DNA of 64,000 bases from Thermoanaerobacterium xylanolyticum LX-11 (GTDB taxonomy: Bacteria > Bacillota > Thermoanaerobacteria > Thermoanaerobacterales > Thermoanaerobacteraceae): assembly GCF_000189775.2 (NCBI RefSeq), contig NC_015555.1, positions 1,933,001-1,997,000 on the forward strand. Direction: 5' to 3'. Below the pieces are notes generated by a model that worked only from the letters and a program-made list of their open reading frames with translations, was not told the DNA's origin and ran no database searches. Position numbers and translations under genes: made by a program. Shown piece by piece: positions 15,747-25,030 of this stretch. The stretch's first letter is position 1; each line of letters begins with the position of its first letter.

Positions 15747-16790
15747 TTATTCAAGCATAGAAAAGTCAATAATTGTATCCTTTAAAATATGAATTCTGGC
15801 TTTTTTACCAATTAAATAATCAAAAAACTTAGGAGGCAAGCCGGTTCCCGGTCTTTTTGTAGTTAACATCTCTTCTGTTATGATACTGCCGCTGGGTATA
15901 TCTTTAGCTGCAATAATTGACTTCCTTGCTACATCTCTAACATTTTCTTCATTCTCTCTACATCTTTTTATTCCATTTCCTAATGCCGCCTCTATGTTTC
16001 TAATGCTTTTAATCATAAGCTTAAGTTCGCTTGGTTCAAGTGATGCCCTGTGATCGGGACCTGGCATGTTTTTATCAAGCGTAAAATGTTTTTCAATAAT
16101 TAACGCTCCCAACGAAACTGCTGCTATCGCAATTTCAATGCCAAGAGTATGATCTGAATAACCAACAGGCAGCTTGAAAGCATTTTTCATAGTAATCATT
16201 GCATTTAAATTAACATCTTTGTATTCGGTTGGATAATTTGATGTACAATGCAATAAGATTATACTATTATTACCAGTATTTTTAATCGCCTCTATAGCTT
16301 CTTCGATTTCACCTAAATTAGACATTCCTGTGGAAAGTATTATTGGTTTCTTTTTTTTGGCAACGTATTTTAAAAATGGAATATTTGTTATATCGCCAGA
16401 AGCAATTTTAAATACAGGTACATCAGCTCGTTCCAACATTTCGACACTTTCATAATCAAAAGGAGTTGCTAAATAGATTAAATTTCGCCTTTTGCAATAT
16501 TCCATTATTTTAATATGATCATCATAAGATAGTTCCAACTTTTTTAACATATCATACTGTGTTTCATCTGAAGATGTAGCCAATTTTTGATATTCAGCTT
16601 TCTCCGCATCTTTAATTACTAAATTTCCCGTTTGAAATATTTGGAATTTTATTGCATCTGCACCTGCTTCAGACGCAGCGTCAACTAATTTAATAGCTGT
16701 TTCTAAATCACCATTATGATTCACACCTGCTTCAGCTATAATAAATGCAGGAGAATCTTCTGATATTGTTTTATTTGCTATTTTGAACAT
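15747..16790 (-). CDS. legI: N-acetylneuraminate/legionaminate synthase
   Basis: Enzyme of 347 residues that condenses phosphoenolpyruvate with a six-carbon N-acyl sugar to make the nine-carbon acid. The NeuB barrel has FIIAEAGVNHNGDLETAI near the N-terminus and GYSDHTLG and EKHFTLDKNMPGPDH later. A C-terminal SAF (antifreeze-like) domain, RKSIIAAKDIPSGSIITEEML, completes the family architecture. ATG 16790 matches the usual N-terminus and has GGAGTG upstream; ATG 16811 overlaps the preceding stop. Legionaminate is chosen over sialic acid because of the LegB/LegC/PtmE neighbours. Confidence 0.88.
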   Translation of the reverse strand: MFKIANKTISEDSPAFIIAEAGVNHNGDLETAIKLVDAASEAGADAIKFQIFQTGNLVIKDAEKAEYQKLATSSDETQYDMLKKLELSYDDHIKIMEYCKRRNLIYLATPFDYESVEMLERADVPVFKIASGDITNIPFLKYVAKKKKPIILSTGMSNLGEIEEAIEAIKNTGNNSIILLHCTSNYPTEYKDVNLNAMITMKNAFKLPVGYSDHTLGIEIAIAAVSLGALIIEKHFTLDKNMPGPDHRASLEPSELKLMIKSIRNIEAALGNGIKRCRENEENVRDVARKSIIAAKDIPSGSIITEEMLTTKRPGTGLPPKFFDYLIGKKARIHILKDTIIDFSMLE

Positions 16791-16811
16791 GATATTTACA
16801 CACTCCAGCAT

Positions 16812-17474
16812 CTAATCTTCTATAAATTTTAAAATTCTAAAACCTTCAGCATATCTAAAACCTGAAGCACAACCTCTAATTAGAGCTAAAGACTTTACAC
16901 TATCTTCGCTTCTTGGAAAAGGATGCTCTTTAATCTCATCATCATAAATATTTAATATTTTAATCTTATTCTCAATAAAATCAGTAATATTTATAAAGTA
17001 ATTTGGAACAAAACCATTATCAGGATTTGCGTAATCAGATTCAGATGGAATTTCCATCATTAAAACACATTTAATAAAAGGAAATCTAAAAACTTTCGTA
17101 CACGAATTTAAAACATCAAAAACGACTTTATGATCTGAGTGAACATCGTATTTATATGGTAAAATTATTCTATTAGGCTCAATTTGTCTTATTATATTTG
17201 ATACCTCCTCTATTAAATCTTTTTTATGATACTTATCTAAACCAGATGGTTGCAATTTTAAATTATAAAAGTAATCAAAATCATACGATTTAATCACATT
17301 ATTAATTTGACTAGTTCTCTTATTTACTTCAGTTATAGAATATCCATATTCCTCCTTCTTATCAGTAAAATTTAACCATGCAATTTTATATCCATTCTTC
17401 TTATATCTAAGTATTGTACCTCCCGCTCCAAGTGTTTCATCATCTGGATGTGGAGAAACTACCATTAAAATCAT
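16812..17474 (-). CDS. PIG-L family deacetylase in the sugar operon
   Basis: Zinc-dependent N-deacetylase of 220 residues. The first metal motif SPHPDDETLGAGG (about residues 7-19) and the second, HSDHKVV (about 112-118), are intact. PIG-L enzymes remove the acetyl group from N-acetylglucosamine-type substrates. It is not part of the standard legionaminic pathway. Its ATG overlaps the stop of the formyltransferase gene by 4 nt, and it precedes the synthase gene, so it should act on a pathway intermediate or on the finished sugar. With the formyltransferase it may exchange an acetyl group for a formyl group. That pairing is inferred. Confidence 0.8.
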   Translation of the reverse strand: MILMVVSPHPDDETLGAGGTILRYKKNGYKIAWLNFTDKKEEYGYSITEVNKRTSQINNVIKSYDFDYFYNLKLQPSGLDKYHKKDLIEEVSNIIRQIEPNRIILPYKYDVHSDHKVVFDVLNSCTKVFRFPFIKCVLMMEIPSESDYANPDNGFVPNYFINITDFIENKIKILNIYDDEIKEHPFPRSEDSVKSLALIRGCASGFRYAEGFRILKFIED

Positions 17475-18355
17475 AAATATTCACCTTCCATAATTATTTC
17501 TCCTAAATCACAATCCGTAATCTCAATGCAATTATCTCCTGCTTTTATTAATAATACGCCATTGTTATTTTTAATAACTTTGCCAGGTTCTAAATTATCA
17601 TATCTATTAGTTCTTACCTCATTTACTTTCCAAACCCTAACTTTTTTATTTTTATAAAAAAAATATGCACCGGGATAAGGTCTAGTTAAAGCCCTGACTA
17701 AATTATAAATTGTATATGATGACATTCTCCAGTCTATCTCTCCGTCTTTTTCGCTTCGCTTTCTCCAATAATTGGATATAACATTATCTTGTTTAATTGT
17801 TTTATAAGTTCCATTTTCCAATAGAGGAATAAAATTTTCAACTTGTTTAAGTGCAATGGATGTAATCTTTTCATATAAGCTTTTGGCATCATCTGAATAA
17901 TTTATTTCAATTTTCTCCTGTGATAAGATATCACCACTATCTGCATCCTCATTCATAAAGAAGAATGTAGATCCTGTCTCCTTTAAGCCTAGCGCCAATG
18001 CCCATATTATCGGATGTCTACCTCTATTTTGCGGCAACAAAGCTGGATGATAGCCTAAAACTCCCATTGGAGGTATATTCAATAGTTCCTTTCCTATTAG
18101 CTGTGATAAGCCAAAACAAAATATAATATCTGGTTCTTTACTCTTTATATACTTTATAGTTTCAAATTCATTAATATTATTAAAATATTTATATTCTAAA
18201 TTATTGCGAATACATAATTCAGATAAATTTACAAAATCAGAATTATACTTAGATTTTTCTTTTGTTAATACAGACACAATATTACAGTTTAATTCTATTA
18301 ATTTTTCTAATATCCTTTTTGAAAATTCAACAGTTCCAATAAATGATATCCTCAC
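17471..18355 (-). CDS. Formyltransferase-like enzyme (Fmt/sugar N-formyltransferase family)
   Basis: Protein of 294 residues related to methionyl-tRNA formyltransferase, using a tetrahydrofolate one-carbon donor. The core motif reads GYHPALLPQNRGRHPI (His about residue 102). The conserved Asp follows in NEDADSGDI (about 137). The Asn usually found two residues before the His is Gly here, so catalysis may differ from tRNA formyltransferase. A C-terminal OB-like region (about 205-290) is present. The gene starts at GTG, 1 nt after the LegG gene, and overlaps the PIG-L gene by 4 nt. A role in N-formylating the sugar is inferred. It is unlikely to be the housekeeping Fmt. Confidence 0.75.
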   Translation of the reverse strand: MRISFIGTVEFSKRILEKLIELNCNIVSVLTKEKSKYNSDFVNLSELCIRNNLEYKYFNNINEFETIKYIKSKEPDIIFCFGLSQLIGKELLNIPPMGVLGYHPALLPQNRGRHPIIWALALGLKETGSTFFFMNEDADSGDILSQEKIEINYSDDAKSLYEKITSIALKQVENFIPLLENGTYKTIKQDNVISNYWRKRSEKDGEIDWRMSSYTIYNLVRALTRPYPGAYFFYKNKKVRVWKVNEVRTNRYDNLEPGKVIKNNNGVLLIKAGDNCIEITDCDLGEIIMEGEYL

Positions 18356-18356
18356 T

Positions 18357-19520
18357 TTACATCACCATATCATAAAAAGTCTTCTTAATTGATATATTTG
18401 TGTCTAAAATCTTCTTAAGTATATTTATTATTCTTTCTGATGATTTGCCGTCACCATATGGGTTATCAATAGTTTCACATAATTTTTTAAATTCTGTAGA
18501 CAATGCTTTTTTTAGCGCCAATACTATCTTTTCAGAATTCGCTTCACAATCTATTACACTTTTCGCCTTTATTCTTCCCTTTTGTCTGTCTCCGATATTT
18601 ACTGTTGGTTTTTTAAATGTTGGTGCCTCAATTATTCCACTTGATGAATTCCCTAATACAACATCAACATTTTTCATCAAAGATAAATACTTTAAGCGTC
18701 CTAACGAAGTAAAGCTTACTGCCCTATCTGAATTAGTTTTTACATATTTGTCTATAAGCATAGATATAATTCTACCATCTGTATCGGCATTTGGTTTTGT
18801 AAATATTATTTTTATATTTTCAAAACTATCCAAAGCCTTTAATAATTCAATAAATTGGGCCTGTGAAGTATTATTTTCAAGTGTAACAGGATGATACGTA
18901 ACTAAAATATTTACTTCTCCTAACTTAAACGACAACTCTTCCTGTAAATCTTCCCTTGAAAGCAACTTAATATTTTCTATATTGTCAATTCCTAAAGCAC
19001 CCACATTAAAAACTCTTTCAGGATTCTCTCCAAGTTGAATAACTCTATTTTTATAAATCTCAGTAGATGTAAAATGATATGTACTCATTTTTGTTATCGA
19101 ATGTCTAATAGCATCATCAATTAGACCTTCAGTTAATTCTCCTCCATAAAGATGAGCTATTGGTATTTTAGCAACTAAACATGCTACAGCAGCAGCAAAT
19201 GTTTCAAATCTATCACCCAATAAAATTACTATATCAGGCCTTAATCTATTCAATGCATCTGCAAAACCAATTATTCCTAACCCTATCGATTTTGTAATGC
19301 CTATTTCTGAATCACTTGATAATAGCATTTCTATTTTTTCATTTATCTTAAAGCCATCATCAATAATTTCTTTAAAAGTTAATCCAAATTCAGGTGATAA
19401 ATGCATTCCTGTAACTATTATTTGAAGATCAAACAAATTTGTTTCTTTAATTCTTTTTAATAGAGGATAAAGTAAACCGTATTCCGCTCTTGTTCCTGTT
19501 ACAACAGCAATCTTCTTCAT
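18357..19520 (-). CDS. legG: Hydrolysing NDP-sugar 2-epimerase
   Basis: Enzyme of 387 residues of the NeuC/LegG type. It removes the nucleotide and inverts C2 to yield the free 2,4-diacetamido-trideoxy-mannose that the synthase uses. The N-terminus VVTGTRAEYGLLYPLL is the family hallmark; ILLGDRFETFAAA and VLGNSSSGIIEAPTFKKPTVNIGDRQKGR are the nucleotide-binding stretches near the middle and C-terminus. The length is normal. The start overlaps the stop of LegC by 4 nt. The assignment to the Leg branch comes from the neighbours. Confidence 0.88.
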   Translation of the reverse strand: MKKIAVVTGTRAEYGLLYPLLKRIKETNLFDLQIIVTGMHLSPEFGLTFKEIIDDGFKINEKIEMLLSSDSEIGITKSIGLGIIGFADALNRLRPDIVILLGDRFETFAAAVACLVAKIPIAHLYGGELTEGLIDDAIRHSITKMSTYHFTSTEIYKNRVIQLGENPERVFNVGALGIDNIENIKLLSREDLQEELSFKLGEVNILVTYHPVTLENNTSQAQFIELLKALDSFENIKIIFTKPNADTDGRIISMLIDKYVKTNSDRAVSFTSLGRLKYLSLMKNVDVVLGNSSSGIIEAPTFKKPTVNIGDRQKGRIKAKSVIDCEANSEKIVLALKKALSTEFKKLCETIDNPYGDGKSSERIINILKKILDTNISIKKTFYDMVM

Positions 19521-20647
19521 ATATTCACCTCTCTCTTAATGTTTAAAATATTCAGCAAAGCCTTTGCAGCATATTCTATATTTTCAAATGCATTTAAGGT
19601 AGACCCGGGCAGATTTAATCCATTTTCAAATATTTCATAAGAATTAAAATAATTTCCTTTTTTATATTCTTTATATGGAGGAAAATCTACTATAGGATTA
19701 AATATTCTCCTTGTTGGAACGCCTCTTTTTTTTAATTCATCCTGAATTTGAGGTATAGTCATACCTACTTTTTTACAATCAATTTTTACTGAAGGTAACC
19801 AAGCAGAACTTTCTGCACCTTCATATTCTTTCTGCACAGTTATCTCTTCAATACCATTAAAAATTTCTTTATATAGTTCAAAATACATACGCTTCTTTTC
19901 CAGAAATTCTTGTAAGCGTTCCAACTGAGCAATTCCAAGAGACGCTTCTAAATTTGTCATCCTATAGTTAAAACCTATCTCTGAATGATAGTATCCTTGT
20001 GCTATATCCCTTGCCTGGTTAACTAAAAATCTTATATGTGAGGCCCATTCTTCATTGTTCAGAGATATCATACCTCCTCCTCCTGTAGTTATTACTTTAT
20101 TACCATTAAAACTGAAACATCCTATATGACCAATTGTTCCAGTCATTTTTCCTTTATATAAAGCTCCCAAACTTTCAGTGGCATCTTCTATAACATAAAT
20201 ATTGTTCTTCATTGCTATCTCCATTATTTTATCCATATCACATGGATTGCCATATAAATGTACAGGAATAATTGCTTTTGTTTTAGGTGTAATCGCTTTT
20301 TCTATTTCTCTTGGATCTATGTTCCATGTGTCTTTATCAACATCAACAAATACAGGAGTTGCTCCGCAGTAAACTATCGGATTAACAGTCGCAACAAATG
20401 TAATAGCAGGAACTATAACCTCATCACCATCTTTAATGCCTAATTCATAAAGTGCCATGTGCAGTGCTGCTGTTCCACTTTGAACCGAGACACAATGATT
20501 TACATTTAAAAATTCCGCAAATCTTCTTTCAAATTCAGGAACGAAAGGACCAGCAGTTGATACATATCCGCTTTCAATACATTTTATTAAATATTCCTTT
20601 TCTTTATCTCCTAAATTAGGAGAATCAAGTTGAATATTGTTAAACAT
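19517..20647 (-). CDS. legC: PLP-dependent sugar 4-aminotransferase
   Basis: DegT/DnrJ/EryC1-type aminotransferase of 376 residues that puts an amino group on C4 of the 4-keto sugar made by LegB. The N-terminus VSVQSGTAALHMALYELG binds the cofactor phosphate and GCFSFNGNKVITTGGGG contains the PLP-binding Lys. In LegC-type enzymes the active-site segment reads FNGNK rather than the FHxTK of most DegT aminotransferases, as seen here. The first 8 nt overlap the end of legB. The donor is probably glutamate. Confidence 0.9.
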   Translation of the reverse strand: MFNNIQLDSPNLGDKEKEYLIKCIESGYVSTAGPFVPEFERRFAEFLNVNHCVSVQSGTAALHMALYELGIKDGDEVIVPAITFVATVNPIVYCGATPVFVDVDKDTWNIDPREIEKAITPKTKAIIPVHLYGNPCDMDKIMEIAMKNNIYVIEDATESLGALYKGKMTGTIGHIGCFSFNGNKVITTGGGGMISLNNEEWASHIRFLVNQARDIAQGYYHSEIGFNYRMTNLEASLGIAQLERLQEFLEKKRMYFELYKEIFNGIEEITVQKEYEGAESSAWLPSVKIDCKKVGMTIPQIQDELKKRGVPTRRIFNPIVDFPPYKEYKKGNYFNSYEIFENGLNLPGSTLNAFENIEYAAKALLNILNIKREVNI

Positions 20648-21626
20648 TGTATGCCTCCGGTTTATATAAACTAATATTTGCTCTAATCCACTCTATTGTT
20701 TCTTTAAGTCCATCTTCAAGAGAATATCCAGGATTCCAATCTGTATACTTTTTTATTTTATCATTATTGCATATCAGCCTTTCAACCTCACTTTTATTCG
20801 GTCTAAGTCTTTGCTTTTCTTGTACTATTTCAATATCAACACCCATCAGCTTAGCTATCATATCGGCTAATGCACCTATTGATATTTCATTACCGGAACC
20901 AATATTTGTTACATTCCCTATAAGCTCATCACATTCAGCAATTTTAATAAAACCATTAACTGTATCTTTTACAAAATTTAAGTCTCTAGTAGGACTTAAA
21001 TTTCCGAGATTTATTTGCTTTTTGCCAGTTAATATCTGAGTTATTATTGTAGGAATAACTGCTCTTGCTGATTGACGTGGACCATATGTGTTAAAAGGCC
21101 TCACAATCGTTACAGGTAAATCAAATGAATTATAGAAACTTAAAGCCATATTATCAGCACTTATTTTAGTTGCTGAATATGGTGACTGAGGTTGCAGTGG
21201 ATGTAACTCATCAATGGGTATATATCTTGCCGTTCCATAAACTTCACTTGTTGAAGTATGTATAACTCTTTCTATATCAAGTTCTCTTGCAGATTGCAAT
21301 ACATTATATGTTCCTTCTATATTAGTTTTTATATATGCAAGAGGTGATACATAGGAATATGGAATTCCAATTAGCGCTGCCAGATGAAATACAACATCCA
21401 CTCCTTTCATAGCATCTCTGACACTATCATACTCTCTTATATCTCCCCTATAAATCTCGATCTCATCTTTGTACTTAGATTTTTCTAACCAACCCCAATT
21501 ATTATTAGAATTATACCTGACAAAAGCTTTTACTTTTGCACCTATTTCCACTAATCTTTCTACTAAATGTGAACCAATAAATCCTCCCGCCCCTGTAACT
21601 AAAACTTTCTTATTTTTTAAGTTCAT
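20640..21626 (-). CDS. legB: NAD-dependent sugar 4,6-dehydratase
   Basis: Short-chain dehydrogenase/reductase of 328 residues. The Rossmann motif TGAGGFIGSHL is at residues about 10-20; STSEVYGTA and the catalytic YxxxK (YSATK) follow near 125-155. It would convert an NDP-N-acetylglucosamine to the 4-keto-6-deoxy form, the first committed step of the pathway. ATG 21626 with GGAGGAT 8 nt upstream is preferred to the GTG one codon earlier. It opens the run of Leg enzymes directly downstream of maf. Confidence 0.9.
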   Translation of the reverse strand: MNLKNKKVLVTGAGGFIGSHLVERLVEIGAKVKAFVRYNSNNNWGWLEKSKYKDEIEIYRGDIREYDSVRDAMKGVDVVFHLAALIGIPYSYVSPLAYIKTNIEGTYNVLQSARELDIERVIHTSTSEVYGTARYIPIDELHPLQPQSPYSATKISADNMALSFYNSFDLPVTIVRPFNTYGPRQSARAVIPTIITQILTGKKQINLGNLSPTRDLNFVKDTVNGFIKIAECDELIGNVTNIGSGNEISIGALADMIAKLMGVDIEIVQEKQRLRPNKSEVERLICNNDKIKKYTDWNPGYSLEDGLKETIEWIRANISLYKPEAYNV

Positions 21627-21653
21627 CACATATCCTCCTAAAAATCTCCATGA

Positions 21654-23423
21654 TTACTGTTTGATTTCATCAACTGTCTTTAATGCTTTTCTTAATCCAT
21701 CTTCTGATTTTTCAATTGCCTCGTATATACCTTGATAAAGTGTATATGACATCATTGCAATTCTGAGTTTCTTTTGTTTCTTAGTCTCATCTTTTTCAGG
21801 ATTAAACCCTTTAAGAACTTTTGTAGTAACTATATTTAATATAGAAGATATATACACAAAACTATCTTTCGAGTTTTTTAATCTTTTATCTATTTTATCC
21901 AATATCGATGTTATATGAGATACATCTGCATTAACATCCTTTTGATATTCATTATACATTTTTTTCGAAAGCTTTGCACCACGCATACAGTCATTTTTAA
22001 TTTTTTCTAATTTTTTAATTGCATCTTCAAATTCTTTCGTAAAAGCATTTATCTGCCTCTTATCTAATCTAATTTCCCCTTTTTTTAATGCACTATTTAT
22101 CTCTTCTTTTATATTTATTTCTCTTTTCATAAATAGCTCGATCGCTTCTTTAAATCTCATTATCTTTGTCCGTTTTATAAGAGCACCACCTTCAGTAGCA
22201 TTTATGTATATTCTATCTTGATGGCCATATATATAATTTTCAAACCATGTTTTAAATGAAAGCAGAACGCGATCTGTCAAGACTTTTTCTTCATAATTGC
22301 CATCAACATATATGTACTCTTTTTCGTCAGAATTCTCTTTTATTCTGTCTTTTTCATAAGTTGTTCCAGATGCATGTGTTCTATTATCCAAATACGCTAA
22401 ATCTTGCCCTATAAAAATAATAGGGTTGCATCCTAACATATACGCAAAATCCAAAGATAAATTAGCAACTGATGGTCCTGTACTTAACTTTCCAAAGTCT
22501 AGCGATAATTTATCACTAAGCAATTTCGTATATGTTGAAGCAATCTCTGCGATGATAAGTGGTCCTTCATATTCTTTCAATATTTTTGGGTACAAAGTTA
22601 AATCATACACAAGTGGAGAATTGATTTTGCATCCATCAAAATGCTCAAAATTCTTTTCTCCGCCATCTATTGATACAACAAAATCCGGTTCAATTTTTTT
22701 TTGCAAAAGTGCTTTTAAAGCTGTCCCAACACATATTATGACACATTTACCCTTTACCTCTTTTAATTGTTCAATATTTTTGTCAAGTGAAGGACCAGCA
22801 GATACTATTACTGCTGGAATATTTTTAAATAAATTAAAAAAAGACTTAACAGCTGCACTTCTAAAAACAAACTCCAAATTCTCCATAAAATTTGATTGCC
22901 ATTGTTCAGCAAAATAAAGTGCTGTATTTCTGTTAATTCGCATCGAATTTATTGTTTCAATCAAACATTTGTTAAACCTTTCATAATATTCGCCAAAAAC
23001 ATTAGGATATTGCTTAAATTCTTTATACACTACATTTTCAAAATTATCCCATGGTATATAAGTCTGTAATATTACATTTAATTTTTCTTCTGATTCTTCA
23101 CTTATAAAATATAAATTCTCCCTATTTTTAAATCTCTCGTAGTATCCATTATTTAGTGCAAATTGAAATATCTCATTAGATGGCTCAACCAATATCAGCC
23201 TATTATTTGGTGACAATTTACTTAAAAGATAATTAATATGATATCCTAAACCTACACCATATATAATTAATATAGACTCATCATTAATCTCAATAGCATC
23301 AGCCCATTCTTTAGCTTCTTTGTCCGGATAATATGAACTATGCAAAAAATACTTTTTACTTTCATTCTTATATACCAAAGTATCGTTGCCATCTTTTGCT
23401 TTTAATATTTCAAATGAATTCAT
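21654..23423 (-). CDS. maf: Maf-type motility accessory glycosyltransferase (DUF115)
   Basis: Protein of 589 residues. The N-terminal region and the central DUF115 domain (about 190-430; PAVIVSAGPSLDKNIEQL and NPIIFIGQDLAYLDNRTHA) match the Maf family. These enzymes transfer nonulosonic acids such as pseudaminic or legionaminic acid to Ser/Thr of flagellin in the cytoplasm, before export. The C-terminal 150 residues are helical and Lys-rich. It heads the sugar operon after one small gene, with a 1-nt overlap (TGATG). Placement next to all enzymes for the CMP-sugar makes flagellin glycosylation the most likely role. The target would be the split flagellin at 27591-28777. Confidence 0.88.
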   Translation of the reverse strand: MNSFEILKAKDGNDTLVYKNESKKYFLHSSYYPDKEAKEWADAIEINDESILIIYGVGLGYHINYLLSKLSPNNRLILVEPSNEIFQFALNNGYYERFKNRENLYFISEESEEKLNVILQTYIPWDNFENVVYKEFKQYPNVFGEYYERFNKCLIETINSMRINRNTALYFAEQWQSNFMENLEFVFRSAAVKSFFNLFKNIPAVIVSAGPSLDKNIEQLKEVKGKCVIICVGTALKALLQKKIEPDFVVSIDGGEKNFEHFDGCKINSPLVYDLTLYPKILKEYEGPLIIAEIASTYTKLLSDKLSLDFGKLSTGPSVANLSLDFAYMLGCNPIIFIGQDLAYLDNRTHASGTTYEKDRIKENSDEKEYIYVDGNYEEKVLTDRVLLSFKTWFENYIYGHQDRIYINATEGGALIKRTKIMRFKEAIELFMKREINIKEEINSALKKGEIRLDKRQINAFTKEFEDAIKKLEKIKNDCMRGAKLSKKMYNEYQKDVNADVSHITSILDKIDKRLKNSKDSFVYISSILNIVTTKVLKGFNPEKDETKKQKKLRIAMMSYTLYQGIYEAIEKSEDGLRKALKTVDEIKQ

Positions 23424-23776
23424 CAGTTAAGCTCTCCTTTTTTGCAGTGATTCATATATCCATATAAGATATCCTTAATCTCATAATTCAGTGAATCGGA
23501 TATTAATTGATAATCTGAATTTTCAATTCCATTCATTAAAGCACTTAAACTTTCATTGACCTTTGTAATATCTAAATTAAAGCCATGAAGTGACACAGTC
23601 AACGTTATCGCTTGTACTGACCAATTAAGACCATCAATAACACTTATAAGCAATGAATTTGCTTCTGCATACATGCCTTCGTCTATTAACCTTATCACAT
23701 CGTCGATACCATCAATAAGCCTCGGTACATACTTAAGGCTCTCTGCTACAGTTTCTTTCATCATATCATTAAGCAT
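23423..23776 (-). CDS. Small helical protein at the head of the glycosylation operon
   Basis: Protein of 117 residues that I do not recognise. It is acidic and predicted helical throughout, with no membrane segment, signal peptide or cysteine motif; the C-terminus ends in a short basic stretch (YGYMNHCKKGELN). It has a good AGGTGGG site, is the first gene after the sigma-D promoter at 23813-23839 and overlaps maf by 1 nt. Such tight coupling suggests that it works with Maf, for example as a chaperone, adaptor or specificity factor. That is inference from position only. Confidence 0.7.
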   Translation of the reverse strand: MLNDMMKETVAESLKYVPRLIDGIDDVIRLIDEGMYAEANSLLISVIDGLNWSVQAITLTVSLHGFNLDITKVNESLSALMNGIENSDYQLISDSLNYEIKDILYGYMNHCKKGELN

Positions 23777-23812
23777 ATAAACCCACCTAACATTTTTACA
23801 TTTCTACAATAA

Positions 23813-23839
23813 TTATCGGCTTAATAGAATAAAAGTTTA
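23813..23839 (-). promoter_or_regulatory. Sigma-D promoter for the maf/leg operon
   Basis: On the minus strand TAAA (23839-23836), 15 bp, then GCCGATAA (23820-23813): eleven of twelve consensus positions for sigma-D (TAAA-N15-GCCGATAT). It lies 37 nt before the first gene. No other promoter is evident within the following ten tightly packed genes. Confidence 0.8.
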
Positions 23840-24077
23840 AGCTTCTATATAAATCAACTTTAATAAACATTTTTAAAAAAAATTGCTATTCAAATTAGCA
23901 TATTATTAAGATTAACTTTTAGAATTTATTATCGTATGTATCTAATGCCAAGAAGTTATTTGATAAAAAATATTTTTAACTTAACTATTTTATACTCACA
24001 TCGTATATAAGGAATGGAAGGCTTATAAGACAAAATAATTAAAATCTTAACTTAAAATGAAAAAGGTGGTGATATTA

Positions 24078-24158
24078 TTGAGTACATATGATTATATCGA
24101 TTTAATATTTAAAGCAATTCAATTATATTTAAACTACAAAAACTACAAAAAGAAATAA
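24078..24158 (+). CDS. 26-residue cationic peptide
   Basis: A short ORF opens at TTG directly after an almost ideal ribosome-binding site (AAGGTGGTGAT against AAGGAGGTGAT). The product has an acidic-hydrophobic first half (TYDYIDLIFKAIQLYL) and a Lys/Tyr/Asn-rich tail ending KNYKKK, so an amphipathic helix is plausible. An in-frame ATG at 24057 would give 33 residues but has no site of its own and would start inside the leader. No partner gene or homology can be named. It is the only coding signal between the glycosylation operon promoter and the group II intron. Confidence 0.45.
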   Translation: MSTYDYIDLIFKAIQLYLNYKNYKKK

Positions 24159-24380
24159 TAACTAAATATTTTCTAATAAAACAACTTTAAGATTTTGCCT
24201 TAAGTTATATTCATTATTCTCATTGGCAGATACCAAACTTCACGGTGGACATCATTAAATTCGGCTAGCAATTCTCATGTTCTCACTCACAACAACTTTT
24301 AGCGCCTAGATATCACCCGTGCCGCATATATATATGTGTGATTTCGGAAACTAATTTCCAGCGTCATACTATGGCATAAA

Positions 24381-25030
24381 ATCGAGTAGGAGGCGGTGAC
24401 TAACCGCCGTCCTCTCACACCACCGTACGTACCGTTCGGTATACGGCGGTTCGGTAAATAAATAAGTGAGATTACCTCCATATATTAGGTGTAGATTTCA
24501 CTAAGCACTCCTAACCTTTATCTTCGAGTTCCACTCTATTTTCTGTTAGGCAGTCCCTATCAGGGTTGACAGCTTTCAAACATGAACAGTCTATCCTAAT
24601 ATCTACTTAATTACTACCGTCAAGTCCTTCCCTTACCTATCCTTTCGGTAGGTTCAAATAGTACTATGACTTGAACTGACTTCTGAATGCTCAGCTATAC
24701 CTCACGATATAGGTTACTCATGGAGAAAATTTATTCTTGCCTTGAGCATATCATTCAGACCTCCCCGGGTAAGAACGATAACCTTCATCTCATATATCTG
24801 CCAGATTTACTGTATGGGATTCGGGTAGTGTTGGACTTTGTTTTGTAAGGCAAACTCATCCGCCCCAATTCAGCCTCTTATCTGGTTTGTATTCCTCAGA
24901 CCGAGATTTTGCCTACCGCTTCCTTCAGATTCCACCTCACGATGGACACCCTTGCGGTTCAGCTAGTGGTTCCCACTACCAAGCCCACAGCGGACTTTCA
25001 CCGCCAAGTTACCGCCCATGCCGGGCGCAC
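24381..25030 (-). mobile_element. Group II intron without an encoded reverse transcriptase
   Basis: Read on the minus strand, the 5' end GTGCGCCCGGC (from 25030) is the typical group II start. Domain V is recognisable at 24452-24415: an ACCGCCGTAT...ACGTACGGTGGT hairpin with a CGAA loop. Domain VI follows, and the 3' end is near ACTCGAT (24381). A candidate EBS1, CTCAA at 24746-24742, pairs with TTGAG at the end of the 5' exon (25035-25031). The intron is only about 650 nt and contains no reverse-transcriptase/maturase ORF, so splicing or movement would need a protein in trans. It abuts the right-end hairpin of the IS200-type element. The 3' boundary is uncertain by a few bases. Confidence 0.8.

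Noticed and set aside
23840-24077. Promoter for the 26-residue peptide near TATACT (about 23990)
   Set aside because: No -35 at acceptable distance could be identified.
24159-24380. Possible transposase-like fragment on the minus strand (VVVSENMRIASRI) after the group II intron
   Set aside because: Too short and interrupted by stops; no family could be supported.
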